Source: Streptomyces reniochalinae
Lineage (GTDB): Bacteria; Actinomycetota; Actinomycetes; Streptomycetales; Streptomycetaceae
Direction of reading: 5' to 3'
Length of the DNA stretch: 64,000 nucleotides
Assembly: GCF_003323735.1 (NCBI RefSeq)
Contig: NZ_QOIM01000032.1
Coordinates: forward strand, 124,001-188,000
Part shown: positions 24,308 to 33,055 of the stretch, in pieces
Numbering within the stretch: the first letter of the stretch is position 1
Layout: every line of letters starts with the position of its first letter
Notes under the pieces: generated by a model
Told to the model about the DNA's origin: nothing
Database searches by the model: none
What the model saw: only the letters and a program-made list of their open reading frames with translations
Translations under genes and position numbers: made by a program

Positions 24308-25567
24308 TCACGGGTTCACGGCGACGACGTCGCCGATGACGATGACCGCCGGAGGGCGTACGCCCTCGGCCGCCGCCCGCTCGGCGGCCGTGGCCAAGGT
24401 GGCGTCCACGCGGCGCTCCGTGGCCATGGTGCCCTCCTGGATCATGGCCACCGGGGTGTCGTCCGACCGGCCGTGCGCGCGGAGAGCCGCGGCGATCGCG
24501 CCGAGGTTCTCGACGGCCATCAGGAGCACGAGCGTGCCGCGCAGCCTGGCGAGTGCCGGCCAGTCCACCAAAGAGCGGGCGTCGTCGGGTGCGACATGGC
24601 CGCTGACCACGGTGAACTCGTGGGCGACGCCCCGGTGGGTGACGGGGATGCCGACCGCGCCCGGCACACTGACGGAGCTGGAGATGCCGGGCACGACGGT
24701 GACCTCGACGCCCTCGGCGGCCAGTTGCTGGGCCTCCTCCATGCCGCGCCCGAAGACGAAGGGGTCACCGCCCTTGAGCCGCACGACGGCCCTGCCCGCC
24801 TTGGCGTGTTCGACCAGGACGGCGTTGATGGCCTCCTGCGCCATGGCGCGGCCGTAGGGGATCTTCGCGGCGTCGATGATCTCGACGTGCGGCGGCAGCT
24901 CGTCGAGCAGGTCGCGGGGGCCGAGCCGGTCGGCGACGACGACGTCCGCCTCCGCCAGCAGCCGGCGGCCCCGTACCGTGATCAGGTCGGGGTCGCCCGG
25001 ACCCCCGCCGACCAGGGCGACGCCCCCGGTACGGGGCCCGCGCTGCCCGGTGACGAGGGTGCCGTCGCCCAGACGGGCGACGATGGCGTCACGTATCGCC
25101 GCCGACCTGCGCGGATCGCGGCCCGCCGCGCCGTGCACCCCGCTGGTGAGGACGGCGACGGTCAGGCCGTCGCTGCGGCCGGTCGCCGGCGTCCAGGCGG
25201 TCCCCTCGTCCGCGTCGTCGGCCCGTACGCACCAGACGCGGCGCGACTCGGCTTCCGCCGTGATGGCGGCGTTGACGGCCGGATCGTCGGTGGCGGCCAG
25301 CGCGTACCAGGCGCCGGCCAGGTCCCCTTCCCGGTAGCCGCGGCGCTCCCAGGAGATCTCCCCGCCGGTGACCATCGCCTCCACCGAGGGCGTCACCCGC
25401 GGGGAGACGACCGTGACGTGCGCACCGGCCGCCAGCAGCGCGGGCAGCCGGCGCTGGGCGACACCGCCGCCGCCGACGAGTACGACCCGGCGCCCGGCCA
25501 GGCGGAGTCCTACGGGGTAGGCGGGGGTGGCGGCGTCGCCGGGGTTCACAGGCATCGGGGACGGCAT
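24308..25567 (-). CDS. cobA: Uroporphyrinogen-III C-methyltransferase fused to a Met8-type dehydrogenase (CysG-like)
   Basis: 419 residues. The N-terminal about 140 residues form a Rossmann precorrin-2 dehydrogenase/ferrochelatase-like domain (GLRLAGRRVVLVGGGGVAQR, then VTVVSP). The C-terminal 250 residues are a SUMT domain (VALVGGGPGDPDLITVRG, RLKGGDPFVFGRGMEEA, VVPGISSSVSVPG). It makes precorrin-2 from uroporphyrinogen III, the branch point to siroheme and cobalamin. The central Schubert-type domain of E. coli CysG is much reduced, so ferrochelation may be absent. It is downstream of cobT but separated by a terminator and a 334-bp gap. Confidence 0.92.
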   Translation of the reverse strand: MPSPMPVNPGDAATPAYPVGLRLAGRRVVLVGGGGVAQRRLPALLAAGAHVTVVSPRVTPSVEAMVTGGEISWERRGYREGDLAGAWYALAATDDPAVNAAITAEAESRRVWCVRADDADEGTAWTPATGRSDGLTVAVLTSGVHGAAGRDPRRSAAIRDAIVARLGDGTLVTGQRGPRTGGVALVGGGPGDPDLITVRGRRLLAEADVVVADRLGPRDLLDELPPHVEIIDAAKIPYGRAMAQEAINAVLVEHAKAGRAVVRLKGGDPFVFGRGMEEAQQLAAEGVEVTVVPGISSSVSVPGAVGIPVTHRGVAHEFTVVSGHVAPDDARSLVDWPALARLRGTLVLLMAVENLGAIAAALRAHGRSDDTPVAMIQEGTMATERRVDATLATAAERAAAEGVRPPAVIVIGDVVAVNP

Positions 25568-25901
25568 CCTTCTCGGGGTCGGGCCGACTCGCGGGGCCGA
25601 GCCGACGACGAGCCGCTGCGGCGGTGGAGCGGCCGGGACGGAGGGGCAGGGGAACAGCCTATGCGGGACCGACCGGTGCGGCTGTTTTGCAGGTCACCGA
25701 CGGGCCACCCACCCGTCGCCGACCCCGGCCGGAACGGCCGCGCAGCGGGTGGCACCGGCGCGTGGCGGGACGCGGCGGAGCCGGGATACCGGACCGAAGG
25801 GGTCGGGTGACGGGCGCGGACGTCGTCGCGCCCGGCATCCGCTCCTCGCGGTGCGGCGGGCGGGGCCCCTCGGTGGAGGGGTCCCGCCCGGACGGCGGAG
25901 G
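25568..25901. other. 334-bp gap between cobT and cobA
   Basis: It contains the cobT terminator at its right edge. I searched the minus strand for a cobalamin riboswitch (B12 box GCCACTG and its conserved core) and found none. A short A+T-rich run (CTGCAAAACAG on the minus strand) may belong to the cobA promoter. Confidence 0.55.
25857..25890 (-). terminator. cobT terminator
   Basis: 15-bp stem CGGGCGGGGCCCCTC / GAGGGGTCCCGCCCG with one G-U pair and loop GGTG, starting 12 bp beyond the cobT stop. Confidence 0.8.
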
Positions 25902-28900
25902 TCAGCCCTTCTCGGTGACGCCCGCCCCGTCGAACGTGGCCACCTCGTGCATGGCACGGGCCGCGCTCTGCACCATCGGCAGCGCGAGCAGCGCGCCCGT
26001 CCCCTCACCGAGCCGCAGGTCGAGATCGACCAACGGACGCAGCCCCAGCTTGGTGAGGGCCGCGACGTGACCGGGCTCGGCGCTGCGGTGCCCCGCGATA
26101 CAGGCGGCCAGCGCCTCGGGCGCCACCGCGCGGGCCACCAGCGCGGCGGCACCCGCGCTGACGCCGTCGAGGATGACGGGCGTCCGCAGCGAGGCGCCGC
26201 CCAGGATCAGGCCGACCATCGCCGCGTGCTCCAGCCCGCCGAACGCCGAGAGCATCCCGATCGGATCGGCCGGGTCCGGCTGGTGCCGCTCCAACGCCCT
26301 CCGGACGACCTCGACCTTGCGTGCGTGCGTCTCGTCGTTGATGCCCGTACCACGCCCGGTGATCTCGGCGGGGTCCGCTCCCGTGCAGGCGGCGATCAAG
26401 GCGGCGGACGCCGTGGTGTTGGCGATGCCCATCTCGCCGGTGAGCAGCGCGCGATTGCCCGCCGCCACCAGGTCACGCGCCGTCTCGATGCCGACCTCCA
26501 GGGCCCGCTCGACCTCTTCGCGGGTCAGCGCGGGCCCGGCCGTCATGTCGGCCGTACCGGCACGGATCTTGCGGGGCAGCAGGCCCGGCTGCGCGGGCAG
26601 TTCCGCGGCCACGCCGACGTCCACGACGCAGACCTCCGCACCCACCTGGTTGGCGAACGCGTTGCAGACCGCGCCCTGGGCCAGGAAGTTGCTCACCATC
26701 TGCGCGGTGACCTCCTGCGGCCACGGCGTGACGCCCTGCGCGTGCACCCCGTGGTCCCCGGCGAACACCGCGACGGCGGCGGGCTCGGGAATCGGCGGGG
26801 GGCACTTGCGGGAGAGGCCGCACAGCTGCGCGGAGATGATCTCCAGCATGCCGAGCGCGCCGGACGGTTTCGTCATCTGCTTCTGCCGCTCCCACGCCTC
26901 ACCGAGCGCCTTGGCGTCCAGGGGGCGGATGGTGCCGAGCGTCTCGGCGAGCATGCCGGTCGGCTCGGCGCCGGGCAGCGCACGCCGCCCGTACGACTCG
27001 TCGTGCACGACCCAGGAGAGCGGACGCCGCTTCGACCAGCCGGCCTGCATCAGCTCCGGCTCCTCGGGGAACTCGTCGACGTACCCGACGCACAGGTACG
27101 CCACGACCTCCAGGTGCTCCGGCAGTTCGAGGGCGCGCACCAGCTCGGGCTGGTCGAAGAAGCTGACCCAGCCCACGCCCAGCCCCTCGGCCCGCGCCGC
27201 CAGCCACAGGTTCTCCACGGCCAGCGCCGAGGAGTACGGCGCCATCTGCGGCTGCGTCTGACGGCCGAGCGTGTGCCGGCCCCCGCGGGTGGGATCGGCG
27301 GTCACCACGATGTTGACCGGGGTGTCGAGGATCGCCTCGATCTTCATTTCCCTGAACTTCTTCGCCCGGCCCTTGGGCAGCGACTTGGCGTACGCGTCAC
27401 GCTGCGCCTCGGCCAGCTCGTGCATCGCCCGGCGGGTCTCCTCCGACCGGATGACGACGAAGTCCCAGGGCTGCGAGTGCCCGACGCTGGGCGCGGTGTG
27501 TGCCGCCTCCAGCACGCGCAGCAGCACGTCGTGCGGGATCGGGTCGGACCTGAAGCCGTTGCGGATGTCCCGCCGCTCCCGCATCAGCCGGTGCACGGCC
27601 TCCCGTTCCGCTTCGGCGAACCCGGGGGCGGCCTCCGGCTCCGGGACCACGGGGCCCTCCGGGGTTTCTTCCGGGGGTCCTCCCGGGAGCACAACGCCGC
27701 CGGACGGCTCGGGCCCCGGCGCCGACGCGGCAGCGTCCTGGTGTGTGGGCGCTCCGGCCTCCTGCCCGGTGGGCTGGGCACCGTCGGTGCCGGCCTCCGA
27801 GCCATCGGCCTTGTCGGTCTCGACGGCCGCGGTGGGCTCGACGGCCGTGCCGGTCTCGACGGCCGCGGTGGAGGGCGCGGCCTCCTCGGTGGAGGCCGTG
27901 GCCGATGCCGCGAGGACGTCGGTGTCCGGGCCGGGCGCCTCGTGCGGTGCGGGCTCCGCCTCGGCGGCGGAGTGCGGCACCTCTTCTTCGACGGGCTCGG
28001 CAGGTGCCGTTGCTCCGGCCGCCGTCGAGTCGGCGTCCTGCCCGGACGCCTCCGCGGGCACGGGCACGGTCTCTTCGCCGGCGCCCGACGCCTCAGCTGC
28101 CGCGTCCGCCTCCGACGTCTGGCGGCGCATGGACGTTTCGCCGCTCGCGGACGCGGCGGCAGCCTCGGGCGCCTCGGCAGCGGCGCTCTCCTGCGGCTGC
28201 GGCTGTGACTCGGGCTGCGGCGTCACAGGCCCGCAGGGAGCGGAAACCGGCGCGTCCGTACCGGCGTCGGTGGCGGACGCGGGTGCCGTGGTCTGCTCGG
28301 GGATACCGGCCGAGGCCTGCGGAGGCCGAGCGCCGGTCTCCTGGCTCGCGCCCTGGTTCATCGGCGGTGTCCCGGACGGGGTTTGCGCGGCGTCGCCCTG
28401 CTGGGTCTCGGGCTCGCCCCCCTGCGCGGGCACCGTCGCCAGTCCGCCCGGCCGGGTCTCCTGGCGCGGTCCGGGCACGGTCGCATCGCCGGGCGCGGTC
28501 GCGTCGCCGGGCGCGGTCGCATCGCCGGACGCGGGAGCGGGAACGGAAGCGGGCTCGACCGGCGCCTCCGCCCCGGCGGCCTCGGCAGCCACCTCGGTCT
28601 CGCGCGTGGCGGCCTCCGCGTGCGCACCCGTCTCGCCCGCCGCGGCGGCTTCGCCTGCTGTGGCCGTCTCCCCGGAAACCGGAACCTCGGCCGGCACGGG
28701 CGCCCCGGTGGACACGGGCTCCTCCGCAGGCACCGGGGCCTCAGCGGGCACCGGGGCCTCGGTGGAAGCCGGGCCCTCGGCGGAAACCGAAGTCCCGGTG
28801 GACACCGGGGCCTCACCGGACGCGGGCGCCTCAGCGGGCGCCGGGGTCTCACCGGGCGCCGCGGGCTCGGCGGGCGCGTCCGCAGAGGCAGAGGCGTCCG

Positions 28901-30557
28901 CAGAGACAGGGGCACAGGCAGAGGCGTCCGTGGATGCGTCCGGGGCAGCCGGGGCGTCCGGGGCAGTCGGGGTGTCCACCGTGGAGGACGGGCCGGCCGA
29001 AGCCGGCACGTCCTGGGAAGTCGGGGCTCCGGCAGCCGTCACCGCTGCGGCCGGTGCCTCGTCCGTCGCCGGCTCCTGCGCCTGCTGCGGCGCGGGAGCC
29101 GACGCCCCGTCGGCCTCCACGGGCGCGGGGGCGGCCATCTCGGCCGTCGCCGTCGCGGCTTCACCGTCCGGTGCCCCGTTCGCGAGTTGCCCGGACTGCC
29201 CCTGCTGCTCGGCCTGCTCCGGCTCTCCGGGTCGCTCGGGCGGCAGTTGACCGAGCTGCGGGCCCGGCAGCGGCTCTTCTTCCACCGGCTCATCTGCCGG
29301 GGCCGAGGGCGCGTGCTGCGCCGGCGCCTGCGGCTCGGTGGGCTGCTCGGGCGTCGGCTGATCCCCCACGGGCTGCGGGCCCGTGGCAGTGCCGTCCGCC
29401 AACGGAAGGTCCCCCGCCCCGGGTTCGTCCCCCTGGGGCGCGTCGGACGCGGGCGCGGCGGCGGGCCGGCCGGCGGCGGCGCCCGTACGGCCTGACGGGG
29501 CGCCCTGCACGGGCGCGGCCTGCGCGGCGGAAACCTGTGCGGCGGGGCGCTCGGACAGCGGGCGGACGGTACCGGACTGCTCGGGCACCGGCGGTCCGAG
29601 GTGCAGGGGGCGGCGCGTCCCGTGGGGCGGGGTGCTGTGGGTGGACGCCTGCGCGGCGTGCTGCTGCTGGGACGGCCGTACGGCGCTCACGTCGAGGGTG
29701 CCCGAGTCGCGGCCGTCGGTCTCGTGCGGCCCGGGTACGGCTGCCGTTTCGGCCTCGGGGTACGGTGCTGCGCCCTCCTCGGGCTGAGCCGGCTGCGGCA
29801 CGGCGCCGCTCTCCGGCTGCGGTGCCTGGACACCTTCCCCGGTGGGCTGTTGCCCCTCCGGCCCGTCGGACTGCGCCTGCGGCTGTCCCTGTGCCTGTGC
29901 CTGTGCCTGTGCCTGAGGTTGCGGCTCGTGCGGAGGCGGGCCGGCGTGCGGGCCGGCGGCCTGCGGGCCCGCGCCCTGTCCCGGCTGGGCGTACGCCGCC
30001 TCGTAGGCGGCTTCCCGCGGCACGTGTCCGGGCTGCGCGTAGGCGTCGTACCCGTTCGCCGCGTAGGCGTCCGCCGAGCCGTACGCGACGTCCTGCGGGT
30101 ACCCGTTTAGCGGGTACCCGTCCTGCTGGGGCAACTGGCCGTCGGTGAACGGCTGCTGTGCCGCGTAGGCGTCGGCCTGCCCGTGCGGGTCGTACCCGTG
30201 CCCGTAGGTGTCGGGTTGGGGCATCGGCCCGGGCTGCTCCGGCTGGGGCTGGGGCATCGGCTGTGCCTGGCCCTGGGCGTAGTGCTGGGTGTGTCCGTTG
30301 TCCTGCGGGGTTCCGGGGCCGGCCGGCGCCGGCTGCTCGCTCCATGCGCCCTGGGCGGAGGGCATCAGCAGAAGGTCCTCTTCGTCGTGGGTGGCGTGGG
30401 GGCCGTGGGGAGCGTGGGCGCCGTCCCGTGTCCCGGCGGCGGCCGGGTCGGTGAGGGGGTAGGCGCCGGGCGCCGGGACGTCCGGCCGGCTGCCCGGTTG
30501 CTGCCCGCCTGCGTTCTCCGGCAGCCCCTCACCCGGGATCTGACCGGTGTCTGTCAT
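25902..30557 (-). CDS. cobT: BluB-CobT fusion with very long disordered N-terminal extension
   Basis: 1551 residues, ATG with GAGGGG upstream. Residues about 1-970 are low-complexity Pro/Ala/Glu/Gln/Thr-rich sequence with short repeats and no fold signature. About 980-1195 is a flavin nitroreductase-fold domain of BluB type (MRERRDIRNGFR, SVGHSQPWDFVV, GLGVGWVSFFD), which makes 5,6-dimethylbenzimidazole from FMNH2 and oxygen. About 1195-1551 is CobT (FAGDHGVHAQGVTPWP, TGEMGIANTTASAALIA, FGGLEHAAMVGLILGG), which attaches ribose phosphate to that base. The two catalytic units would make and activate the lower ligand of cobalamin in sequence. Extended Streptomyces CobT proteins are known; I cannot say how unusual this length is. 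Confidence 0.9.
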   Translation of the reverse strand: MTDTGQIPGEGLPENAGGQQPGSRPDVPAPGAYPLTDPAAAGTRDGAHAPHGPHATHDEEDLLLMPSAQGAWSEQPAPAGPGTPQDNGHTQHYAQGQAQPMPQPQPEQPGPMPQPDTYGHGYDPHGQADAYAAQQPFTDGQLPQQDGYPLNGYPQDVAYGSADAYAANGYDAYAQPGHVPREAAYEAAYAQPGQGAGPQAAGPHAGPPPHEPQPQAQAQAQAQGQPQAQSDGPEGQQPTGEGVQAPQPESGAVPQPAQPEEGAAPYPEAETAAVPGPHETDGRDSGTLDVSAVRPSQQQHAAQASTHSTPPHGTRRPLHLGPPVPEQSGTVRPLSERPAAQVSAAQAAPVQGAPSGRTGAAAGRPAAAPASDAPQGDEPGAGDLPLADGTATGPQPVGDQPTPEQPTEPQAPAQHAPSAPADEPVEEEPLPGPQLGQLPPERPGEPEQAEQQGQSGQLANGAPDGEAATATAEMAAPAPVEADGASAPAPQQAQEPATDEAPAAAVTAAGAPTSQDVPASAGPSSTVDTPTAPDAPAAPDASTDASACAPVSADASASADAPAEPAAPGETPAPAEAPASGEAPVSTGTSVSAEGPASTEAPVPAEAPVPAEEPVSTGAPVPAEVPVSGETATAGEAAAAGETGAHAEAATRETEVAAEAAGAEAPVEPASVPAPASGDATAPGDATAPGDATVPGPRQETRPGGLATVPAQGGEPETQQGDAAQTPSGTPPMNQGASQETGARPPQASAGIPEQTTAPASATDAGTDAPVSAPCGPVTPQPESQPQPQESAAAEAPEAAAASASGETSMRRQTSEADAAAEASGAGEETVPVPAEASGQDADSTAAGATAPAEPVEEEVPHSAAEAEPAPHEAPGPDTDVLAASATASTEEAAPSTAAVETGTAVEPTAAVETDKADGSEAGTDGAQPTGQEAGAPTHQDAAASAPGPEPSGGVVLPGGPPEETPEGPVVPEPEAAPGFAEAEREAVHRLMRERRDIRNGFRSDPIPHDVLLRVLEAAHTAPSVGHSQPWDFVVIRSEETRRAMHELAEAQRDAYAKSLPKGRAKKFREMKIEAILDTPVNIVVTADPTRGGRHTLGRQTQPQMAPYSSALAVENLWLAARAEGLGVGWVSFFDQPELVRALELPEHLEVVAYLCVGYVDEFPEEPELMQAGWSKRRPLSWVVHDESYGRRALPGAEPTGMLAETLGTIRPLDAKALGEAWERQKQMTKPSGALGMLEIISAQLCGLSRKCPPPIPEPAAVAVFAGDHGVHAQGVTPWPQEVTAQMVSNFLAQGAVCNAFANQVGAEVCVVDVGVAAELPAQPGLLPRKIRAGTADMTAGPALTREEVERALEVGIETARDLVAAGNRALLTGEMGIANTTASAALIAACTGADPAEITGRGTGINDETHARKVEVVRRALERHQPDPADPIGMLSAFGGLEHAAMVGLILGGASLRTPVILDGVSAGAAALVARAVAPEALAACIAGHRSAEPGHVAALTKLGLRPLVDLDLRLGEGTGALLALPMVQSAARAMHEVATFDGAGVTEKG
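28480..28533. repeat. Three 18-bp in-frame tandem repeats within cobT
   Basis: Units start at 28480, 28498 and 28516; the first is GTCGCATCGCCGGGCGCG. They encode repeated Ala-Pro-Gly-Asp-Ala-Thr in the disordered region, a sign of recent repeat expansion that keeps frame. Confidence 0.8.
29888..29915. repeat. CCTGTG hexanucleotide microsatellite within cobT
   Basis: Four perfect CCTGTG units plus CCTG, encoding a Gln-Ala run (QAQAQAQAQ) in the disordered extension. Slippage by a unit keeps frame. Confidence 0.8.
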
Positions 30558-30814
30558 GCGTTCCCCTCGCGCATCGCTGGTGCTCCTTCCAACCCGGCGG
30601 ACGGGCCGCCGCGCCCCGTAGATGAAGAACGAGCACGCACTCCGTGCGGCACGTGCCTTTCGCCTACACCATCCGGACAATGACGGACGAAGCGTCAACC
30701 CCGAACGGTGGCACAACAGTCCATCAGCCTACCCGTCGCCGAGTGCCGCTCCGGCCACGGGTGGGAGAGAAACCGCACTTCGTCGGGGTTCGTCCGGCAC
30801 GCGTCACAGGGGTT

Positions 30815-32050
30815 TCAGATACGGACACCGGACAGCAGAAAGACAACGGCCCGTTCGGTTTCCGCCCAGTGCGCCGTCTCCAGTCCGACGGACTGGAGCA
30901 GGGCGCACTCGACGGCGTAGCCCCGTTCGGTGAGCGCCCTTCCCAACTCCTCTGCCTCATCTCTGGTGGAGGCGTGAGTGACGATGCGCGTGGGGCGGCG
31001 GTCGGCGACCGCGGTGACGGTGGCCGCTCCCCCGCCGCCGACCCGCACCACGTCGGGCTCGGGCAGGTCTTGGAGGATGTGCGGAGCCAGGCCGTGCACG
31101 GTCTCCAGTTGGACGCCGAAGCGCCGCGCGGCGGCGTAGCCGTGGGCGCAGGCGTCCGCGTCGCTGTCGACGGCGATGACGGCGGCCCCGAAGCGTGCCG
31201 CCTCGACCGCGAAGGCGCCGCTGCCCGCGCCGATGTCCCACACCAGGTCGCCGACGCGCGGTCCGAGACGGGCGAGTTGGGCTGCGCGCAGCTGTACCGA
31301 CTCGCCGGCGCGCGTCGGGGTGCCGCTGCCCGAGCCGGCGTACTCGGCGACCGGCAGCGCCCAGCCGCGTACGGCCGGCGGGTAGCCGACCTCGTGCCCG
31401 GCCAGCCAGGCGGCGCCCTGGGGTGCGCCGGTCTCGGCACCAGCGCCGGTGCCGCCGACGACGATGACGACGTTCGGGTCGCGCCAGGTGTGGTCGGCGA
31501 CCTTGTCGGAGGTGAGCACGGTCATCTGCTCGCGCTCGGTGCCCAGCGCCTCGCAGATGACGAAGGTGCGGTGGACGCCTTCGAGCAGGAGGGCGAGTTC
31601 GGCGGGCCCGGCGCCCGGCGAGGTGAGGACGGCGACCTTCTTGTGGGCGCGGCAGACGTTGACCGCGCGGCGCAGGGTGCGGCTGTTGGCGACGACCAGT
31701 TGTGCGTCGTCCCAGGGCATCCCGGCGCGCGCGAACGCGGCGGCGATGGCGGAGACGGCGGGCACGACCTCGACCTCCAGGCCGTGCTCGGGGGCGCGCA
31801 GGGTCCGTACGACGCCGAAGAAGCCGGGGTCGCCGTCGGCGAGGACGACGGCGGAGCCGCGGTGGCGGGCGATGCGGCGGGCGGCGAGGGTGGCGCTGCC
31901 CAGGCGGATGCGTTCGGCGTGCGGCGGGACCTCGGGCAGTGCCAGGTGGTGCGCGGCACCGGCGACGAGGGTGGCCGCGGCGAGGGCCGAGCGGGCGGCG
32001 TCGGTCAGCGGCGAGCCGTCCCACCCGATCACCGTGACGCGGTCGGCCAT
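30815..32050 (-). CDS. cobL: Precorrin-6Y C5,15-methyltransferase (decarboxylating), CbiE-CbiT fusion
   Basis: 411 residues. The N-terminal half is a CbiE tetrapyrrole methylase (VTVIGWDGSPLTD, VLADGDPGFFG, VVPAVSAIAAAFARAGMPWD). The C-terminal half is a CbiT methyltransferase with SAM motif VWDIGAGSGAFAVEAARFG. The enzyme methylates C5 and C15 and removes a carboxylate in aerobic-style cobalamin synthesis. It lies upstream of cobT on the same strand, 257 bp apart, so it may share or precede its transcription unit. No other corrin-ring genes are in view. Confidence 0.93.
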   Translation of the reverse strand: MADRVTVIGWDGSPLTDAARSALAAATLVAGAAHHLALPEVPPHAERIRLGSATLAARRIARHRGSAVVLADGDPGFFGVVRTLRAPEHGLEVEVVPAVSAIAAAFARAGMPWDDAQLVVANSRTLRRAVNVCRAHKKVAVLTSPGAGPAELALLLEGVHRTFVICEALGTEREQMTVLTSDKVADHTWRDPNVVIVVGGTGAGAETGAPQGAAWLAGHEVGYPPAVRGWALPVAEYAGSGSGTPTRAGESVQLRAAQLARLGPRVGDLVWDIGAGSGAFAVEAARFGAAVIAVDSDADACAHGYAAARRFGVQLETVHGLAPHILQDLPEPDVVRVGGGGAATVTAVADRRPTRIVTHASTRDEAEELGRALTERGYAVECALLQSVGLETAHWAETERAVVFLLSGVRI

Positions 32051-32186
32051 GCTGGGGGTCTCCTGGCTGGTTCGTGCTCATCGCAGGTCGGGGCCCACTG
32101 AGGGTACCCCCTCGCGCGGAAGGCGCGGTTTCGCGCGGGTGCGCAGCGCTGTAGCGCACGGGGCGTGGGGCCTGCGAGGCGGTCCT

Positions 32187-32912
32187 TCACCAGGCGTGCT
32201 GCTCCAGCTGCTCGAAGGTGCCGTCGAGGTCCTCGGGCAGCAGGCTCCAGACGATCAGGTCGGTGCGGATCTCCGCCCAGCCTCCCTGCTGGGGGTCGGG
32301 GCGGTCCGTCGCGGGGTCCTCCCATCCTCCCTGGGTCTCGGGCAGGCCGTGGGGTACCGGGCGGTCCCGCTGTCCCTCCGGTTCCGGGGCGCCCCAGTTC
32401 TCGGTGCGGGTGCGCGCGATCCAGGCGTTGCGCAGCACGCCTTCGCTGATGCAGCCGAGTTTCTGGGCGACCTGCTGTGCCGCGGTGTTGTCGGCGGCGG
32501 TGCGCATCTCGACGCGTTCGAACTTCTGGTCCTGGAAGAGCCACTGGGCGAGCGCCAGCAGCGACTCGGAGGCGTAGCCCTCGCCGCGGGCCCAGGAGGC
32601 GGTGGCGTAGACGGCTTCCGCCGAGCGCACCCGCCAGTCGGTGCCGCGCAGCTCGACGGAGCCGACGAGCCGCTGGGTGAGGAGTTCGGTGACGGCGAAG
32701 ACGATGCCCTCTCCGCCGGTGCGCAGCGCGGGGGCGCGGCGGGTGACGAAGTCGCGGGCCTCGGTCTCGGTGTAGGGGAAGGGCGACGTCATCCAGGCGG
32801 TGATCTGGTCGTCGGCCATCATGGCGGTGAGCGCGGGGACGTCCGCTTCCTCGAACGGGCGCAGCACGAGCCGGTCCGTGCTGATCGAGATGTCCGGGAA
32901 GGTCGAGGTCAT
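32187..32912 (-). CDS. GNAT acetyltransferase of the RimJ/RimL type
   Basis: 241 residues. The family pattern is clear: ISTDRLVLRPFEEADVPAL at the N terminus, EAVYATASWARGEGYASES as the acyl-CoA loop and VEMRTAADNTAAQQVAQKLG as the late helix. RimJ/L relatives acetylate protein N termini or small amines; the substrate here is unknown. A Gly/Pro/Glu-rich insertion (about 170-215) is longer than in most relatives. It lies downstream of the methionine transporter genes but beyond a strong terminator. Confidence 0.86.
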   Translation of the reverse strand: MTSTFPDISISTDRLVLRPFEEADVPALTAMMADDQITAWMTSPFPYTETEARDFVTRRAPALRTGGEGIVFAVTELLTQRLVGSVELRGTDWRVRSAEAVYATASWARGEGYASESLLALAQWLFQDQKFERVEMRTAADNTAAQQVAQKLGCISEGVLRNAWIARTRTENWGAPEPEGQRDRPVPHGLPETQGGWEDPATDRPDPQQGGWAEIRTDLIVWSLLPEDLDGTFEQLEQHAW

Positions 32913-32967
32913 GCGCCGCTCCTACACGTCGGGGTGCACAGCATGCAGCATCGGCACCGTGATGTGC

Positions 32968-33004
32968 AGCGCCGGGCCCCTCTCGACGGGAGGGGCCCGG
33001 CGCT
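32968..33004 (-). terminator. Terminator of the methionine transporter operon
   Basis: Perfect 14-bp stem AGCGCCGGGCCCCT / AGGGGCCCGGCGCT with a 9-nt loop, 52 bp beyond the transporter stop. Confidence 0.85.
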
Positions 33005-33055
33005 GATGAGAAGACTTGTCGACACGGGGACTTTCCCCGGTTCAGGCCGTGGGGT

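Noticed and set aside
25568..25901. Cobalamin riboswitch before cobA
   Set aside because: No B12 box or conserved core found on the minus strand; only a terminator and short A+T-rich run.
25527..30148. Several long plus-strand open frames across cobT
   Set aside because: They are shadows opposite a Pro/Ala-rich coding region, with no ribosome-binding sites or recognisable domains.
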